From Mantis religiosa (Eukaryota > Arthropoda > Insecta > Mantodea > Mantidae): a DNA stretch of 64,000 nucleotides. A program made the position numbers and the translations under genes. Where the stretch lies: contig CM060947.1 in assembly GCA_030765055.1 (NCBI GenBank), positions 56,242,891 to 56,306,890 of the forward strand. The letters run 5' to 3'. The number at the start of each line of letters is the position of its first letter. The first letter of the stretch is position 1. The notes beneath the pieces were generated by a model, which saw only the letters and a list, made by a program, of their open reading frames with translations, was not told the origin of the DNA and made no database searches. Of the stretch, positions 1-10,165 are shown one piece after another.

Positions 1-820
1 TATTTAGTGATTTTTGATCTGCTTCCCGTTCATAATTATAATGACTTGTTGCATTAAGTGCTAGAAACTTCATCCACTTGCATGTTTTGTCTATTTTCCT
101 GAACGCATGCACAAACTATATACTTTTTAATGTTTTATATATTTATTATTGCAGAAATGGAATATAATAATATTCGATAACTGCATGTTATCCTTATAAT
201 ATTAACTGAACTTCTACTTTTATTTTATCTGTCCATGACTTTTTTCAAATAAAAGCTAAATAAATCGCATGCATACTAACACAAGGTAAAGAAAACTTAC
301 TAGTCATTTCAATATAGTATGCTTTTTTAAGTCTTCTTGGTAATTCTTGTAGCCCAATAATCGAAGCACAGTAGAATTTAGATGGTTTGAAGTCGCTTTC
401 TTACTGCCATGTTTCTCATTTCTTGGCCGAGTGTTAAATATTTATTAAAGTTTTTATTTTTTTTATTTTTTAGAATTTGGTAACATATACAAAAATATTA
501 CATCTAGTGACCGTAACATGACAACGAAGGACGTATTGATTGATAATGATATTTTGATATTTATTTGAACAGTTTCTATTACAATTGCACTACATTGACT
601 TTAACATCAAACATACACTATTATACATCGTGTACAAATATTGCTGACCCTAAGATTTACTTGCTGACGCAGGTCCCCTGGCCAATAAGCCTTTGGTTTT
701 CCTGAGCAGCTTGGTGTCATTTCTTCTTGACCTTTCTTCTTTTATCCTAATCCACTTTTATCTTAACCTATATAAGAATTCTCCTATACATCTATTTTTT
801 TCTCCCATCCCCGTTAACAT
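1..820. other. AT-rich stretch, no gene seen
   Basis: No coding region, RNA gene or recognisable repeat is visible. The last 100-200 bases may be the 3' untranslated tail of the minus-strand LINE fragment that follows, but no poly-A end is evident. Confidence 0.5.
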
Positions 821-1288
821 TCATAACGTCACTACCTCTTTGATCACACTGTCCCATTTCGTATCCCATATTTTTCTCCTGTAAATTGTTAACTCCTTAC
901 ATTCTACCACGTAATGGAAAGTGCTCTCTTCATCTCCACAAAATTCACATATCCCTGCCTCATTACTTCTCAACCCTTTCAAGTATAATATTCCTACTCT
1001 CATCCATGCTATGCCTTCTCTTCCAGTTTTGCCACTCTGATCTATATATTTTTCCCTACCCCATTTTGTCTTTAATTGCTTATAAAATTTCAAAGATTTC
1101 TTTTCTTCTATACTTTCCCATATCTCCTGCCTATCTATGTCTTGTAATTTGGTTCTCACTTCCTTCCAAAAACCGTTATGATTTGACTCCTCTGCTCTCC
1201 ATAAATCTCCCACGGCAATCTTCGATATCATTCTTTCCAAATCTGCCCACCAACTATTTGTACTCTTAATGCTTTTCTGTTGCTTCAT
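821..1288 (-). pseudogene. Non-LTR retrotransposon ORF2, C-terminal fragment
   Basis: An open frame of 155 codons runs on the minus strand. It matches the tail of LINE reverse-transcriptase polyproteins: a tract rich in W, K and E (KTKWGREKYID, then GIAWMRVGILYLKG) followed by a cysteine-histidine knuckle of form C-x2-C-x7-H-x4-C (CEFCGDEESTFHYVVEC). That knuckle sits after the RT domain in several LINE clades and is thought to help bind template RNA. The RT palm and the endonuclease are absent upstream, so this is a 5'-truncated copy, the usual result of incomplete reverse transcription. The clade is not certain; Jockey, R1 and I-type elements all carry similar tails. It is not expected to be functional. 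Confidence 0.7.
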
Positions 1289-1872
1289 GCAAAGATCCTT
1301 TCTGCCCTATAATATACTTATACCAGAATTTCTATATTCTCTCTATTATTATTCCCCTCCTTTTTGTATTACCTAGCTCTAGTAATGCCACCTCTCTTGG
1401 TGCCGATTTTGAGAGCCCTAGTAATCCATGCATCTGGTCTAATTGTGTACCTATCTCTGACGTGTCTCTGCGTACACTGTTCTGGATTTGACGACTGCTT
1501 CATGATTGATAATGCACACAACGTCTACGAAACTAGTCTCTTTAATTTTGTAGAAATTTTCATCAATTTTCTTAATAGATAACTGAAGTTTGTGACAAAT
1601 AATTATATTTTATGTATTATTTGTTGCTTCACTGTTACTATCAGGAGGTAATTTTTCTATTTTTTACGTATTAACAGGTAAAAGTTCATTTTTTTTTTAA
1701 AAAAATTGTAACATTTACATGTATGGATTTGGTGTTATTCAATTAACACGCCATCTTTTAATCCCAAAATATCTTAATTTACTACATTTTGAAGTTTATT
1801 GGTTGCTGCTTCTTTAGTATCTTTATCACCCGAAATAGCAGTGTCATCAGAAGATATGTCCCTTGTTGTTTA
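1289..1872. other. No feature recognised
   Basis: A short open frame near 1364-1582 has no recognisable motif. The rest is AT-rich with homopolymer runs. Confidence 0.4.
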
Positions 1873-2116
1873 TCTTTTTTTAGAACATGATTACCATCCT
1901 CCAACGTTGTCATATCGGACGACGAATGAAATGTGTGAAATGATGCTCAAATGAACCCAGGGTCCACAGAGCTTAAAGCTCCCGGCATTCATCTTACAGG
2001 ATAAAGGAAAACCTCCAAAAAGCCTTATCCAGGTAAATCACTCTGACCGAGATTCGAACTCGGGGCCTCTTGAACGTGAGGCAGACATACTAGCATCTAC
2101 GCTACAGAGGCGGGTT
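1873..2116 (-). mobile_element. SINE family 1 (tRNA-headed)
   Basis: Read on the minus strand, the element starts with a tRNA-like head (GCCTCTGTAGCG for the A box region, GAGTTCGAATCTCGG for the B box), then a body with CCTTTATCCTG and the stretch ending in CAACGTTGGAGG, and an A-rich tail (T run near 1873-1881). Eleven copies or fragments of this family occur in the window, so it is a high-copy Pol III-type retroposon moved by a LINE in trans. This copy is full length but diverged. Confidence 0.85.
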
Positions 2117-2834
2117 TTGTTTATTTTATTTTGAGATGCAGTACAATATATACCTATATAATATTGGCCATTTGTCCGTTATATGTATTGGGGTATCTCG
2201 ATTTCGTGTATGTCTTCAAACTCTTCCTTGTTCTCAATTATTAACTTACCACACTTGTATCACAATATTTGGGCGAACGCTTTTGTCCCCTTCTCCCTAG
2301 AAGTTATCATCCATCATGAAATGTCTGAGAAGTCAGTTTTCTCTTATTCGGTTTAGTAGACCTAATTTAACCACTTCTTTTGTTTTTTAACCTATAGGCA
2401 CTACTCATATCACAAATGTTTAATCTTTTGATTATTATACACATGAAATATAGTTATATTTTAGTTACATTTTTACACCACACTTTTTTCTCCTCTTTAC
2501 TTGTGTTCTTTTTTATTTCCTGATATATATTTCATTTGCAAATCCTGATGACTGTTGGCATATCAGGCAAAATAGGGGCATTACTTTCATCTTCATGAGT
2601 TGCATTTTCCAGCCAAGTCTGTGAGTATGTCAAAGAGCTGGAATCTCCAAGCATGGCAAGTTATGACCTTATTCCATTCACTAAAATGCAAGTCACAAAG
2701 CGAAACAGATGGTCCAGTCAATATAGAGAAACAGTGTGTATTATCCAAGTTCACCTCACTAACAAAATATCGTGTCAGATTCACACGATCTTCTCAAGTC
2801 ATTCTTCCTCAAAGTATTTCTAAAACATTCATTG
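2117..2834. other. No gene recognised
   Basis: Short open frames overlap on both strands at 2593-2878, but there is no codon pattern, motif or splice context that supports them. The end grades into repeat R. Confidence 0.4.
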
Positions 2835-3445
2835 TTTTACTCACTTCAGTTAACAGACATATATATTTGCAGAAATAGTTTTATTGCCTATTTCCCTGTA
2901 GGAACAATGGAAGTGATAAACAAATCTTTTAAGAGCTGATCATCTTAAAGAGAGTTCTGTTATTTTTATACAAGGAATAATGAGTCCCTATTTGTGAAAA
3001 TTAATACCAGAAAGTTCAAACAAAAAATAAGGAATATCTCTGAAATAGCAAACTCCACAAAAAAGGGCAAATTGTGCACCTTAAATAAGGATTTTATAAA
3101 TTTCTTAGGGTTCACCAGTTACGCAAAACATTTCTTTAGAATGAAGAAGACTTCCAAGGCTAAACCCCGAAAATTTAATTTCGTTTGTCACGAAAATATC
3201 TTAAACATTTGGTATTTAATAAAAATCATCAGAGGTATTATTGAGAAAAAATATTCCATGTAGACATTAGTTTGGAATGGGGGAATTCTTTTGAAAATTT
3301 TCGCATCCTTGGAAGATGAATTTCACTACCAACTTTGCTGCTTAACCGACTTTTCATTTCTGGGTTATGCTGTTTCCCTCCCTCCCTCCCTCCCTCCCTC
3401 CCTCCCTCTCCCTCACACACAGATGCACACACAATCTCTACTGGA
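2835..3445 (+). repeat. Repeat R, copy 1
   Basis: R is a long non-coding dispersed repeat that I recognise only by comparing copies within this window. Landmarks in order are: TGTAGGTA; AAATCTTTTAAGAGCTG; a CTTTGAAATTCCGTTCTCTTT-like block; AAGGAATATCTCGGAAATAG; CCAGTTATAC; TTTCATTTGTCATGAAAAT; GTTTGGGATGGGG; TTTTCGC(G/A)TCCTTGGA; TTTCTGAGTTGTGCTG; then a CA- or CCCT-rich tract and GAGGCCTCAAAACATAT. This copy holds the landmarks from TGTAGGAACA to the GGGTTATGCTG block and ends in the CCCT array. No frame is conserved between copies. Confidence 0.7.
3378..3417. repeat. (CCCT)n microsatellite
   Basis: About nine CCCT units, followed by CTCCCTCACACACAG. It occupies the place where other R copies carry CA-rich runs. 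Confidence 0.95.
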
Positions 3446-4104
3446 AGTCTCACAACAATGAAATCTGCTGTCGAAGTTTAGGGATGTAATGCATTCCCTC
3501 TTCAATTTAATATTAATTTAAAAATAACCTCTCAAATACTTTATTCATTATTCAGTAATACTTGTGGATATTGAAAAAAAAAATGAAAAACGGAACAACA
3601 GATCTGTATTTATTAAGAACCAAATAAACACATACTATACGTCACGTACCTTCAATTTCCGTAATGATTGCAACTTCTTTAATGTTTTCCTGACACCAGA
3701 TGAAAGTAATAGATGGAAATGAGCTCGACGTTAATGGATCTGGCGATTATTTCGAAATAAAGTTGGTAATACAACAGACATATACATAGATACTGTATTT
3801 TTAAAGTTGGTACTGTCCAGTCATTTTGATAATTCAACCAGCTGTTAATGGGCAACTAAGCAGATAATATTACAATTATTATCAATCGGACAGAAAATAG
3901 TAGGCAATATACACGTGTTAAGTGTGTAACGGAATACGTTTATGCCGCAATATGCTTTTAGTTTTCTTTAAGGTACCAGTCTTTTCTTGAATTGTTATTT
4001 ATAACAAACTACAACTCATTTAAAGTGAATGAACATGAAAATAACCGTTGGAAAAAGAATTTGAAATGCTATAAAACATTTTTTAATTAAAAGTAACGTG
4101 GTCG
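3446..4104. other. No feature recognised
   Basis: AT-rich unique-looking sequence. No supported frame or repeat. Confidence 0.4.
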
Positions 4105-4395
4105 TGCGACATGATTACGGTAATAAGCGAGGTTTTCAGTCAGGAGGTCTTCGGTTCATCCCCGGGCACAATCAGTATGACCAGAGCTTTTCGTGGTTTT
4201 CTTGGCTGTCAAATCAAATACTGGTGTAGTGAATTTATTTTCTCTCATTTAGCTTCCCCTTTCAAGTTTTAGATACATTTATAAGCTCTGCAATGTGGAG
4301 GAGAGGCTGGCTCATCGCAACGTTTTTCTCGGTGATGCCATATGGAAGCCTTCCCTGATCCGCCTACGGTGTGACGGGTTGTTAACAGTAGTATC
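4105..4395 (+). mobile_element. Possible SINE (family 8)
   Basis: A tRNA-like head is suggested by a B-box-like motif, GGTTCATCCCCGG, near 4153, followed by a body with CGTGGTTTTCTTGG and GATCCGCCTACGGTGTGACGG. Only one copy occurs here, so the SINE call rests on the B box and style and not on repetition within the window. Confidence 0.4.
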
Positions 4396-4534
4396 GTTAT
4401 GCAGGGCACGGTTATTGGCGAACTCAAACTATTTGAAAACCGACATAATAATTACAAAACCTCTTGTTACTTAACATAACTTACTCTGCCCATTGTTACA
4501 CCGACAATTCTTAAGGAAATATATTCTTTTATCT

Positions 4535-4905
4535 TTTATCTGTTTTTACACATTTCTTTGTAGGTGTAAAGAGAATAGAGGGATACAGACTACGCGATAA
4601 CCAAATCTTTTAACAGCTGTGATGGCTTTGAAATTCTGTTTTCTTTGTACGGTAAATGAAAATCTTTTTGTCGCATTGTTAGAAGCGTCCGTAGTCATAA
4701 CTTTGGTATTTAAAGAAATTATTTTGAATTTATGCTTTTAACATAGCCCCTCCCACCACACTCACACATATTGAGCGTTTTCTAAAAATTGCTTTTTTCT
4801 CGGATCCAGGGACCCTCAAACTATATTTCCACTAACATATCATATGGAATTTTTGGGTGGAATGCAACATCTTCTGTATTACTATGTGGTGGTAGGGAAC
4901 ATCCA
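4535..4905 (+). repeat. Repeat R, copy 2 (internally deleted)
   Basis: The copy starts with CTTTGTAGGTGTAAAG, then CCAAATCTTTTAACAGCTG and GGCTTTGAAATTCTG, and then jumps to the distal block (CACACATATTGAGCG, GGAATTTTTGGGTGGAATGC). The middle 600 or so bases seen in other copies are missing. Confidence 0.65.
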
Positions 4906-5922
4906 CAATAACTCGAGAATAAGAATGTAGGTCGTTGAATATATTATAATAATTATTAGCAAAGTGCAAAGTTGATTTTGTACACAATTCAGCCAACTTA
5001 ATACAGGCTAGCTAACCTCAAACTTTCTTAGAGTACACATTTTCTAAAAACATTCAATACAATTTCTCATCCTCTACTGCAATGTTCTAAATATATTTTA
5101 TTAACTGTTTTCAGCAGTGTATAAACAAACTAAAGATATTACTTTCGCTTGAAGAAGCAATACACAATGAATCCGACGAAGTCAGGATGCACATTTGCTG
5201 GAATTTCTTCCTGTTTGTTTTCCAGCTTGTGACTAGAGAGAGCTTTAGCGGCTGTTCCATAAAATGGCCGACTTGAGTAATTTATACAGTGATTAGACAA
5301 ATATCTATAATATGGATCTAATATGCTTTATCCGGGAAAGATTCTCGTTAATTGTGAAAGTTCACCTTAAACGTAATAAAGGTATTTGAACTTTGTTGTA
5401 ATCCTTCTGATAAATGTTCTTGATTATTTATTAAGATCCTTAAGAAAGATGAAGAACAAGAGCTGTTAGTTTTATTAGGAATATGTTCACTTCTTTTGTT
5501 TTTTCCAGTTCTAAAATTCAGTGAGAATGAGGACATATGAGAAAATTCAATATTTGAAATATGTGAGATTCCTATAAACATCTTTAGAAATGTTTTAGTG
5601 CAAATGGTAAAAATTAACCAGGTTTTTGCTATGTAATTGTAGTTTGAAGTAAACAAATTTTATGAAAAGCTTTGTCTTGCATTCTAAAAAGATGCTGAAT
5701 TTGAATCTCAAGTACAAATGTATTTAAAGAACTTTTTCTTAAGATAGCTTTTTATTCGAGGAAGTGCAAAATGTATACCTGTGGAGAAAATTGAGAAACA
5801 AACAAAAAAGGGAGAAAGAGCAATTTACTACACAATACCGCCAACTTAGCAGTTTTCACCCTCAGAGCTACAACAGCAAAAGACCAACATGACGCAAAGA
5901 AAGTTGAAGATGAAGGACATAC
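4906..5922. other. Non-coding stretch before the candidate exon
   Basis: AT-rich. If the exon below is real, this is its downstream intron on the minus strand. A 102-codon open frame at 5348-5656 (minus) has AT-driven composition and no motif, and I do not support it. Confidence 0.4.
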
Positions 5923-6198
5923 CCTGGCGACAAACTGGCTCCGGGCGACATTCCTGATGAGGCGGTAGAGTGGGGAGGCGGTCACTGTTGGCGTCCCGCC
6001 GCCACTGCCGCCCCCAAGTTGCGAGTAAATGACGGCGGTGAAGCGATCCCCTATTGGCCCGCTACCCAAAATGTCCAGGTAGAAGGGGAAATGTTGCAGT
6101 GTGTCAGAGAAGTTAGGTAACGACAGCAGCGCCCCTGGCGAAGAGTTCCACACAATACCATCTCTGGTAGGCTGCCCCGCTATTCGCTCTCTGATTAT
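5923..6198 (-). CDS. Candidate internal exon of an unidentified host gene
   Basis: On the minus strand an acceptor-like TTGTTGTTGCAG ends at 6199 and a donor-like GTATGT starts at 5922. The 276 bases between are exactly 92 codons, open in the frame that begins ATA ATC AGA, giving a symmetric phase 0-0 exon. Base composition is clearly richer in G and C than the AT-rich flanks. The peptide has TRDGIVWNSSPGALLSL, a hydrophobic FPFYLDILGSGPIGDRF segment, a Gly/Ser loop and a basic end (RLIRNVARSQFVAR). No transposase, RT or gag motif is present. I do not recognise the family; an extracellular protein is possible but unproven. The frame continues past both splice sites (open 5752-6210), so the boundaries rest on the splice motifs. 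Neighbouring exons are not visible in the window. Confidence 0.45.
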
Positions 6199-6364
6199 CT
6201 GCAACAACAAATTTAATATTGTTAGAGGAATAGTCTATAAATAAACAGCTATATGTATTATTCTACAGAATGTGACGTAAGCTACTATGTTTTAAAATAG
6301 TAACCTACTCTTTTTAATTACTTTTTAATTTTTTTTTTATTTTAGCTGCAAACCAACTTTTACT

Positions 6365-6887
6365 TAGAGCCAACCTGAAAAATTCAATGCCATGGCCGGG
6401 ATTTGAACGACGGATTTCCTGGTTTCCGTCCACTCGCTCTAACCCATTGAGCTACCATGGCCAACTTACTGTCATGACATTAAATTCTCCACATTGAATT
6501 TTTCATGTTGACTCTATCAAAAACCTTAGCTTATATACGGCTAGTGTGAAGAAATGATTAATTTCCATCAATTAACTTAAATAATAAGAGTTAAATGATG
6601 AGGCTGGGACTTAAGTACTTACGATAGTAAGTCGCCACAAACACTGTATCTCGGATGCGAGAGCCCCTAGTGATCTACCGGGGAAATATACGAGTCAAAT
6701 GAATTTAATGTCATGACGGCAAGTTGGCCAAGGTAGCTCAATGGGTTAGAGCGACTGGACTGAAACCAGGAGATCTGTGGTTCAAATCCCGGCCATGACA
6801 TTGAATTTTTTATGTTGACTCTATCAAAAACCTTAGCCTATATACGGCTAGTGTGAAGAAATGATTAATTTCCATCAATTAACTAAA
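6365..6887. mobile_element. Foldback element A with tRNA-like arms
   Basis: A minus-strand arm (tRNA-like core 6389-6461) and a plus-strand arm (core near 6732-6800) face each other head to head. Each core has an A box (TAGCTCAATGGGTTAGAGC), a B box (GGTTCAAATCC) and, in the better copies, a perfect 7-bp acceptor stem GCCATGG/CCATGGC. The arm tail (CTAGTGTGAAGAAATGATTA, then TTTCCATCAATTAACT) occurs twice in direct orientation, at about 6540-6577 and 6850-6885. The spacer 6581-6700 contains a small hairpin (ACTTAC-GAT-GTAAGT region). No coding capacity. Confidence 0.75.
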
Positions 6888-8290
6888 ACAACTTTTACTT
6901 GTTTAAAACAGATTTTAATTTTTTACTTCCTTTAATTCGTGTAATAGAATATGTGCAAAAAACGTCTGCCTGTTACATTCACATGATTTTCTCTACATAT
7001 TCTACAATACACTATTCTAAAAAAAAGTGTAGCTTCAAGTTAATTGAGATAAATCTTTGCAGAAGTGACTCCAAACATATTTCGTTGTAGGTACAATAGT
7101 TATATAAGTATACAGAAGGTTAAACGATAGTCAATTCTTTAAAGAACTGGTCGCAATGCGGTGGTCTTGAAATTCCGTTCTCTTTGTTGTATGATCAGGA
7201 CTCATGTTTACAAATTTCAAATCCTTCGGAACTGATACCTTGGAGTAGCGACAATTTTCGAATGGTACATTCCAAATGAAAACATCCATTCAGACCTATC
7301 ATTTCCCAAATTAAATTACTATATCCTCAACCTCTCTTACAAAATCTATTCCCGTCTTCCTTACAGCTTCAATCAACTTATCTGAGGCCTCGGGGAATAT
7401 GACATTGATTCTGGGAAAACCTACAAGCGTCCCAGACTCACCTTAGGCCCATCATAACCCCAATAGTCTCCTATAATAATTAACAACATATCCTCTCTTC
7501 CATCCTACAAATTATGATACTTCATAAAGAAACACAATCTACCCACCGTCTATTATTATAAATCCACCATCACGACAGTGAGGGACAGAATCCCGGAATA
7601 ACAAAAGGTTGAAGACTCCTTCTCCTCGGACAAGGATGACTCTTCAACACCTTTGTGTGGCTCACATGATAAAGGGAATAAAAGGCGAATAACGATTTCC
7701 CATTTGTGAAAAGTATAAATACTGAACAATTCAAAACAATAACTAGGAATATCCCGGAAATAGTTAACTACCAAGAAAACTGTATGATTATTTGTGTGCT
7801 TTAACAAGTTCTAAGATTTTGTGTATCTGATTCATTTTACCAGTTATACAAGTCATTCAAAATGAAGATTACTAAGAGGCTATTGCCAGAAAATTAAAAA
7901 CATACAGTTTCTTTGACATGAAAATAATAATTCAAACAATACAGTTTTTTTTTTGATAAAATTAACATTTATGAAACATTTTCCATTTTAAGGATAGTCT
8001 GCGATGAGGAGTATTTATAAAACATCTTCGCGTCCTTGGACGGTACTAAAATTAAATACGAAATGTATTGTTTTTTTACTGACTTTTAGTTTTTGAGTTG
8101 TGCTCTTTACAGACAAATAGAGAGCTTTCTACAAAAAATTATTTCTTTTTTTTTTTTAATATCAGGAGGCCTCGAAACATATACTTCCGGTGAAATCTCG
8201 GTAACGAGGTTTAGTGGAACACAATACTTCCTTTACATATTTCAAATAGTAGCAGAGTAAATAAAAATCTTATATATGCACTCATATTAA
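6888..8290 (+). repeat. Repeat R, copy 3
   Basis: TTCGTTGTAGGTACAATAG opens the copy, followed by AAACGATAGTCAATTCTTT and TTGAAATTCCGTTCTCTTTG. About 480 bases (7190-7670) with no counterpart in other copies interrupt it. It resumes with CCCATTTGTGAAAAGTATAA, GAATATCCCGGAAATAGTTA, TTTCTTTGACATGAAAATAA, CTTCGCGTCCTTGGACGG and GAGGCCTCGAAACATATAC. The 7190-7670 insert has no recognised content. Confidence 0.7.
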
Positions 8291-8555
8291 ATTCTCTACT
8301 CACGCTTACAAAACTATTCTTAAAAACGCGTATCTTTCTATTTTATTTTAACTGATATAAATATTTCCAGAAATGGTTTTATTGCACACAGAGGTATAGT
8401 GAAAATACAGTACCCTCAAGCGATAGTCAGATGTTTTAAGAGTTGGTCGCCTTCTGATGGCTTTGACATTCCATTCTCTTTTCACATTCAGGATAAAATA
8501 AAGAAATGACTTCCTACTTGAGAAAAGTATAATTATTTCAAAAGTTAAAAGAATG

Positions 8556-8800
8556 AAAATGTGTAGTGTTTGACGCCCGCTTTTACTACATACGGTACCG
8601 CAGGCGGTGACACTGATGATACATGAGATGAAGATGGAGCACCGGTGGAATGAGATGGCGGGGGAAACCGGAGGTCCCGGAGAAAACCCGTCCCAGCGCT
8701 GTGTTGTCCATCACAAATCTCACTTTGCGGTCGCCTGGGATCGAACCTGGGCCACCTCGGTGAGAGCCAAGCGGTCTAACCACTGAGCCACGGCGTGGCC
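8556..8800 (-). mobile_element. SINE family 3 (tRNA-headed)
   Basis: The minus strand begins GGCCACGCCGTGGCTCAGTG, with B box GGTTCGATCCCAGGCG, then a body with CCTCCGGTTTCCCC and CACCGGTGCTCCATC, and ends with GGGCGTCAAACACTACAC. Two more copies lie at 29097-29342 and 50355-50600. Open frames through this element are incidental and shared by the other copies. Confidence 0.85.
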
Positions 8801-8901
8801 TTTAAAAAAATATGACTAGGAGTATATTAAAAATGGTTATCCCCACAGAAAAGAAACGTATTCCACATACATTTTATGGTTTAACAAGATCTGCATTTTA
8901 C

Positions 8902-9346
8902 TTAATTGATGGAAATTAATCATTTCTTCACACTAGCCTTGTATAGGCGAATGTCTTTGATAGATAGTCAACAAGAAAAATTCAATGCCATGGCCGGGAT
9001 TTGAACCACGGATCTCCTGGTTTCCGCCCAGTCGCTCTAACCCATTGAAATACTATGGCCGACTTGCAGTCACGACATTAAATCCTCCATTTGACTCGTA
9101 TATATAATAAGAGTTAAATGATGAAGTCTGGGATTCAAGTACTTACGATAGTAAGTCGCCACAAACGGCCTATTTCGATTGCGAGAGACCCTAGTGGTCT
9201 GCCGGGGAAATATACGAGTCAAATGGAGAATTTAATGTCATGACGGCAAGTTGGTCATGGTAGTTCAATGGGTTAGAGTGATTGGGCGGAAACCAGGAGA
9301 TTCGAGGTTCAAATCCCGGCCATGGCATTGAGTGTTTCATGTTTTT
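8902..9346. mobile_element. Foldback element B with tRNA-like arms
   Basis: The left arm runs tail to head on the minus strand (starting AATTGATGGAAATTAATC, tRNA-like core 8988-9060, head flank to about 9105). The right arm runs head to tail on the plus strand from ATACGAGTCAAATGGAG (9221), core 9253-9328. The spacer 9106-9220 matches that of element A, including AAGTACTTACGATAGTAAG and CCGGGGAAATATACGAGTC. The arms can pair over more than 100 bases. No coding capacity; mobilisation must depend on factors encoded elsewhere. Confidence 0.8.
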
Positions 9347-9359
9347 TTTTAATTAAATT

Positions 9360-9399
9360 AGAAAAATATATATCTATGTATATAGATATATATTTTTCT
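9360..9399. other. Perfect 18-bp AT hairpin
   Basis: AGAAAAATATATATCTAT (9360-9377), loop GTAT, then ATAGATATATATTTTTCT (9382-9399): 18 of 18 pairs. It sits just outside foldback B. It could be a replication-slippage product or the end of another element. Confidence 0.9.
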
Positions 9400-9484
9400 T
9401 TTTCCTTATTTAACCGTTTTTTATTGTTTCCGTTTATTTACCTATCTGCTTTCTGTAGTTTCACACACATACACTATACACAAA

Positions 9485-9577
9485 CACCCATTCCCAGGGC
9501 GTGACTCAAACCCGCGACCCTCTACGCGGTGGAACGCTAGAGACATACGTTCTAACGACCATGGCTACGAGGGCCGG
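9485..9577 (-). mobile_element. tRNA-like SINE head (family 7)
   Basis: The minus strand reads GGCCGGCCCTCGTAGCCATG, then CGTTAGAACGTATG and the B-box-like GGGTTTGAGTCACGC. Only the head and a short body are present. Confidence 0.5.
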
Positions 9578-9685
9578 CCATGAGGAGTATTTAAAAAACA
9601 TCTTCGCGTCCTTGGACGGTACTAAAATCAAATACGAAATGTATTATTTTTTTTTACTAACTTTTCGTTTTTGAGTTGTGCTCTT

Positions 9686-10068
9686 TAGAGGCACACAAAT
9701 CCCCCCAGGGGCCTACTTCGGTAGGTACGGGTTTGGCGCACCCGGGGTCCCGAGCCAACAGTCTCCCTCGTGTGGGCTCCTCTTCGTGGTTGAGGGAGAC
9801 GGTCAACAGGCCCACCCATGTGTAGGCCGTGCGTAGGGACCCGCGGAGAAGGTTTTTAGATTCTTGTCTAGTTTAGAGTTTAGGATTTAGTGAAGGAAAT
9901 TTTTAGTAGGTTTTGATTGATGTTATGTACGTGTATTTTTAATAGGTTTTGTTACACTTGTATAGTTTTTAGAAAGTTTTATATCTGGCTTTTGCCATGA
10001 CTAGTTTTTTAAAGGGCGCTGATGGCCGCCGTAGTTGAGCACCCTTATATATCATCATCATCATCATC
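9686..10068 (+). mobile_element. Retroposon 3' end with (ATC)n tail
   Basis: A GC-rich start (CCCCCCAGGGGCCTACTTCG, CACCCGGGGTCCCGAGCC) passes into AT-rich sequence and finishes with GGGCGCTGATGGCCGCCG, TTGAGCACCC and about five ATC units. Trinucleotide tails of this kind end some LINEs and SINEs of arthropods. It interrupts repeat R between GTGCTCTTTAGAG and AAAATAGAGAGA. No frame is conserved, so this is a SINE-like element or a LINE 3' UTR. Confidence 0.6.
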
Positions 10069-10165
10069 AGAAAAATAGAGAGATTTCCACTAAAAAGTAT
10101 TCCTTTTTTTATTTCAGGAGGCCTCGAAACATATACTTCCGGTGAAATCTCGGTAACGAATTTTA

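Larger units (their letters stand above)
8330..10165 (+). repeat. Repeat R, copy 4, broken by four insertions
   Basis: Pieces 8330-8556, 8801-8901, 9578-9690 and 10069-10165 align in order with copy 3. The last two pieces are nearly identical to 8000-8200 (GGAGTATTTA, CTTCGCGTCCTTGGACGG, GAGGCCTCGAAACATATAC). Between them sit a family 3 SINE, foldback B, a tRNA-headed fragment and a retroposon with an (ATC)n tail. Copies 3 and 4 are much closer to each other than to the rest, suggesting a local tandem duplication. Confidence 0.7.

Noticed and set aside
5348..5656. 102-codon minus-strand frame near the candidate exon as a further exon
   Set aside because: AT-rich composition, no acceptor/donor pair and no similarity in style to the exon.
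6389..6461. tRNA gene with GCCATGG acceptor stem
   Set aside because: The T stem does not pair fully and the module is repeated inside the foldback family, so it is tRNA-derived and not a tRNA gene.
8586..8783. Open frame beginning MVRPLGSHRGG, and its relative at 29130-29324
   Set aside because: Both are translations of family 3 SINEs; the frame recurs only because the SINE recurs.
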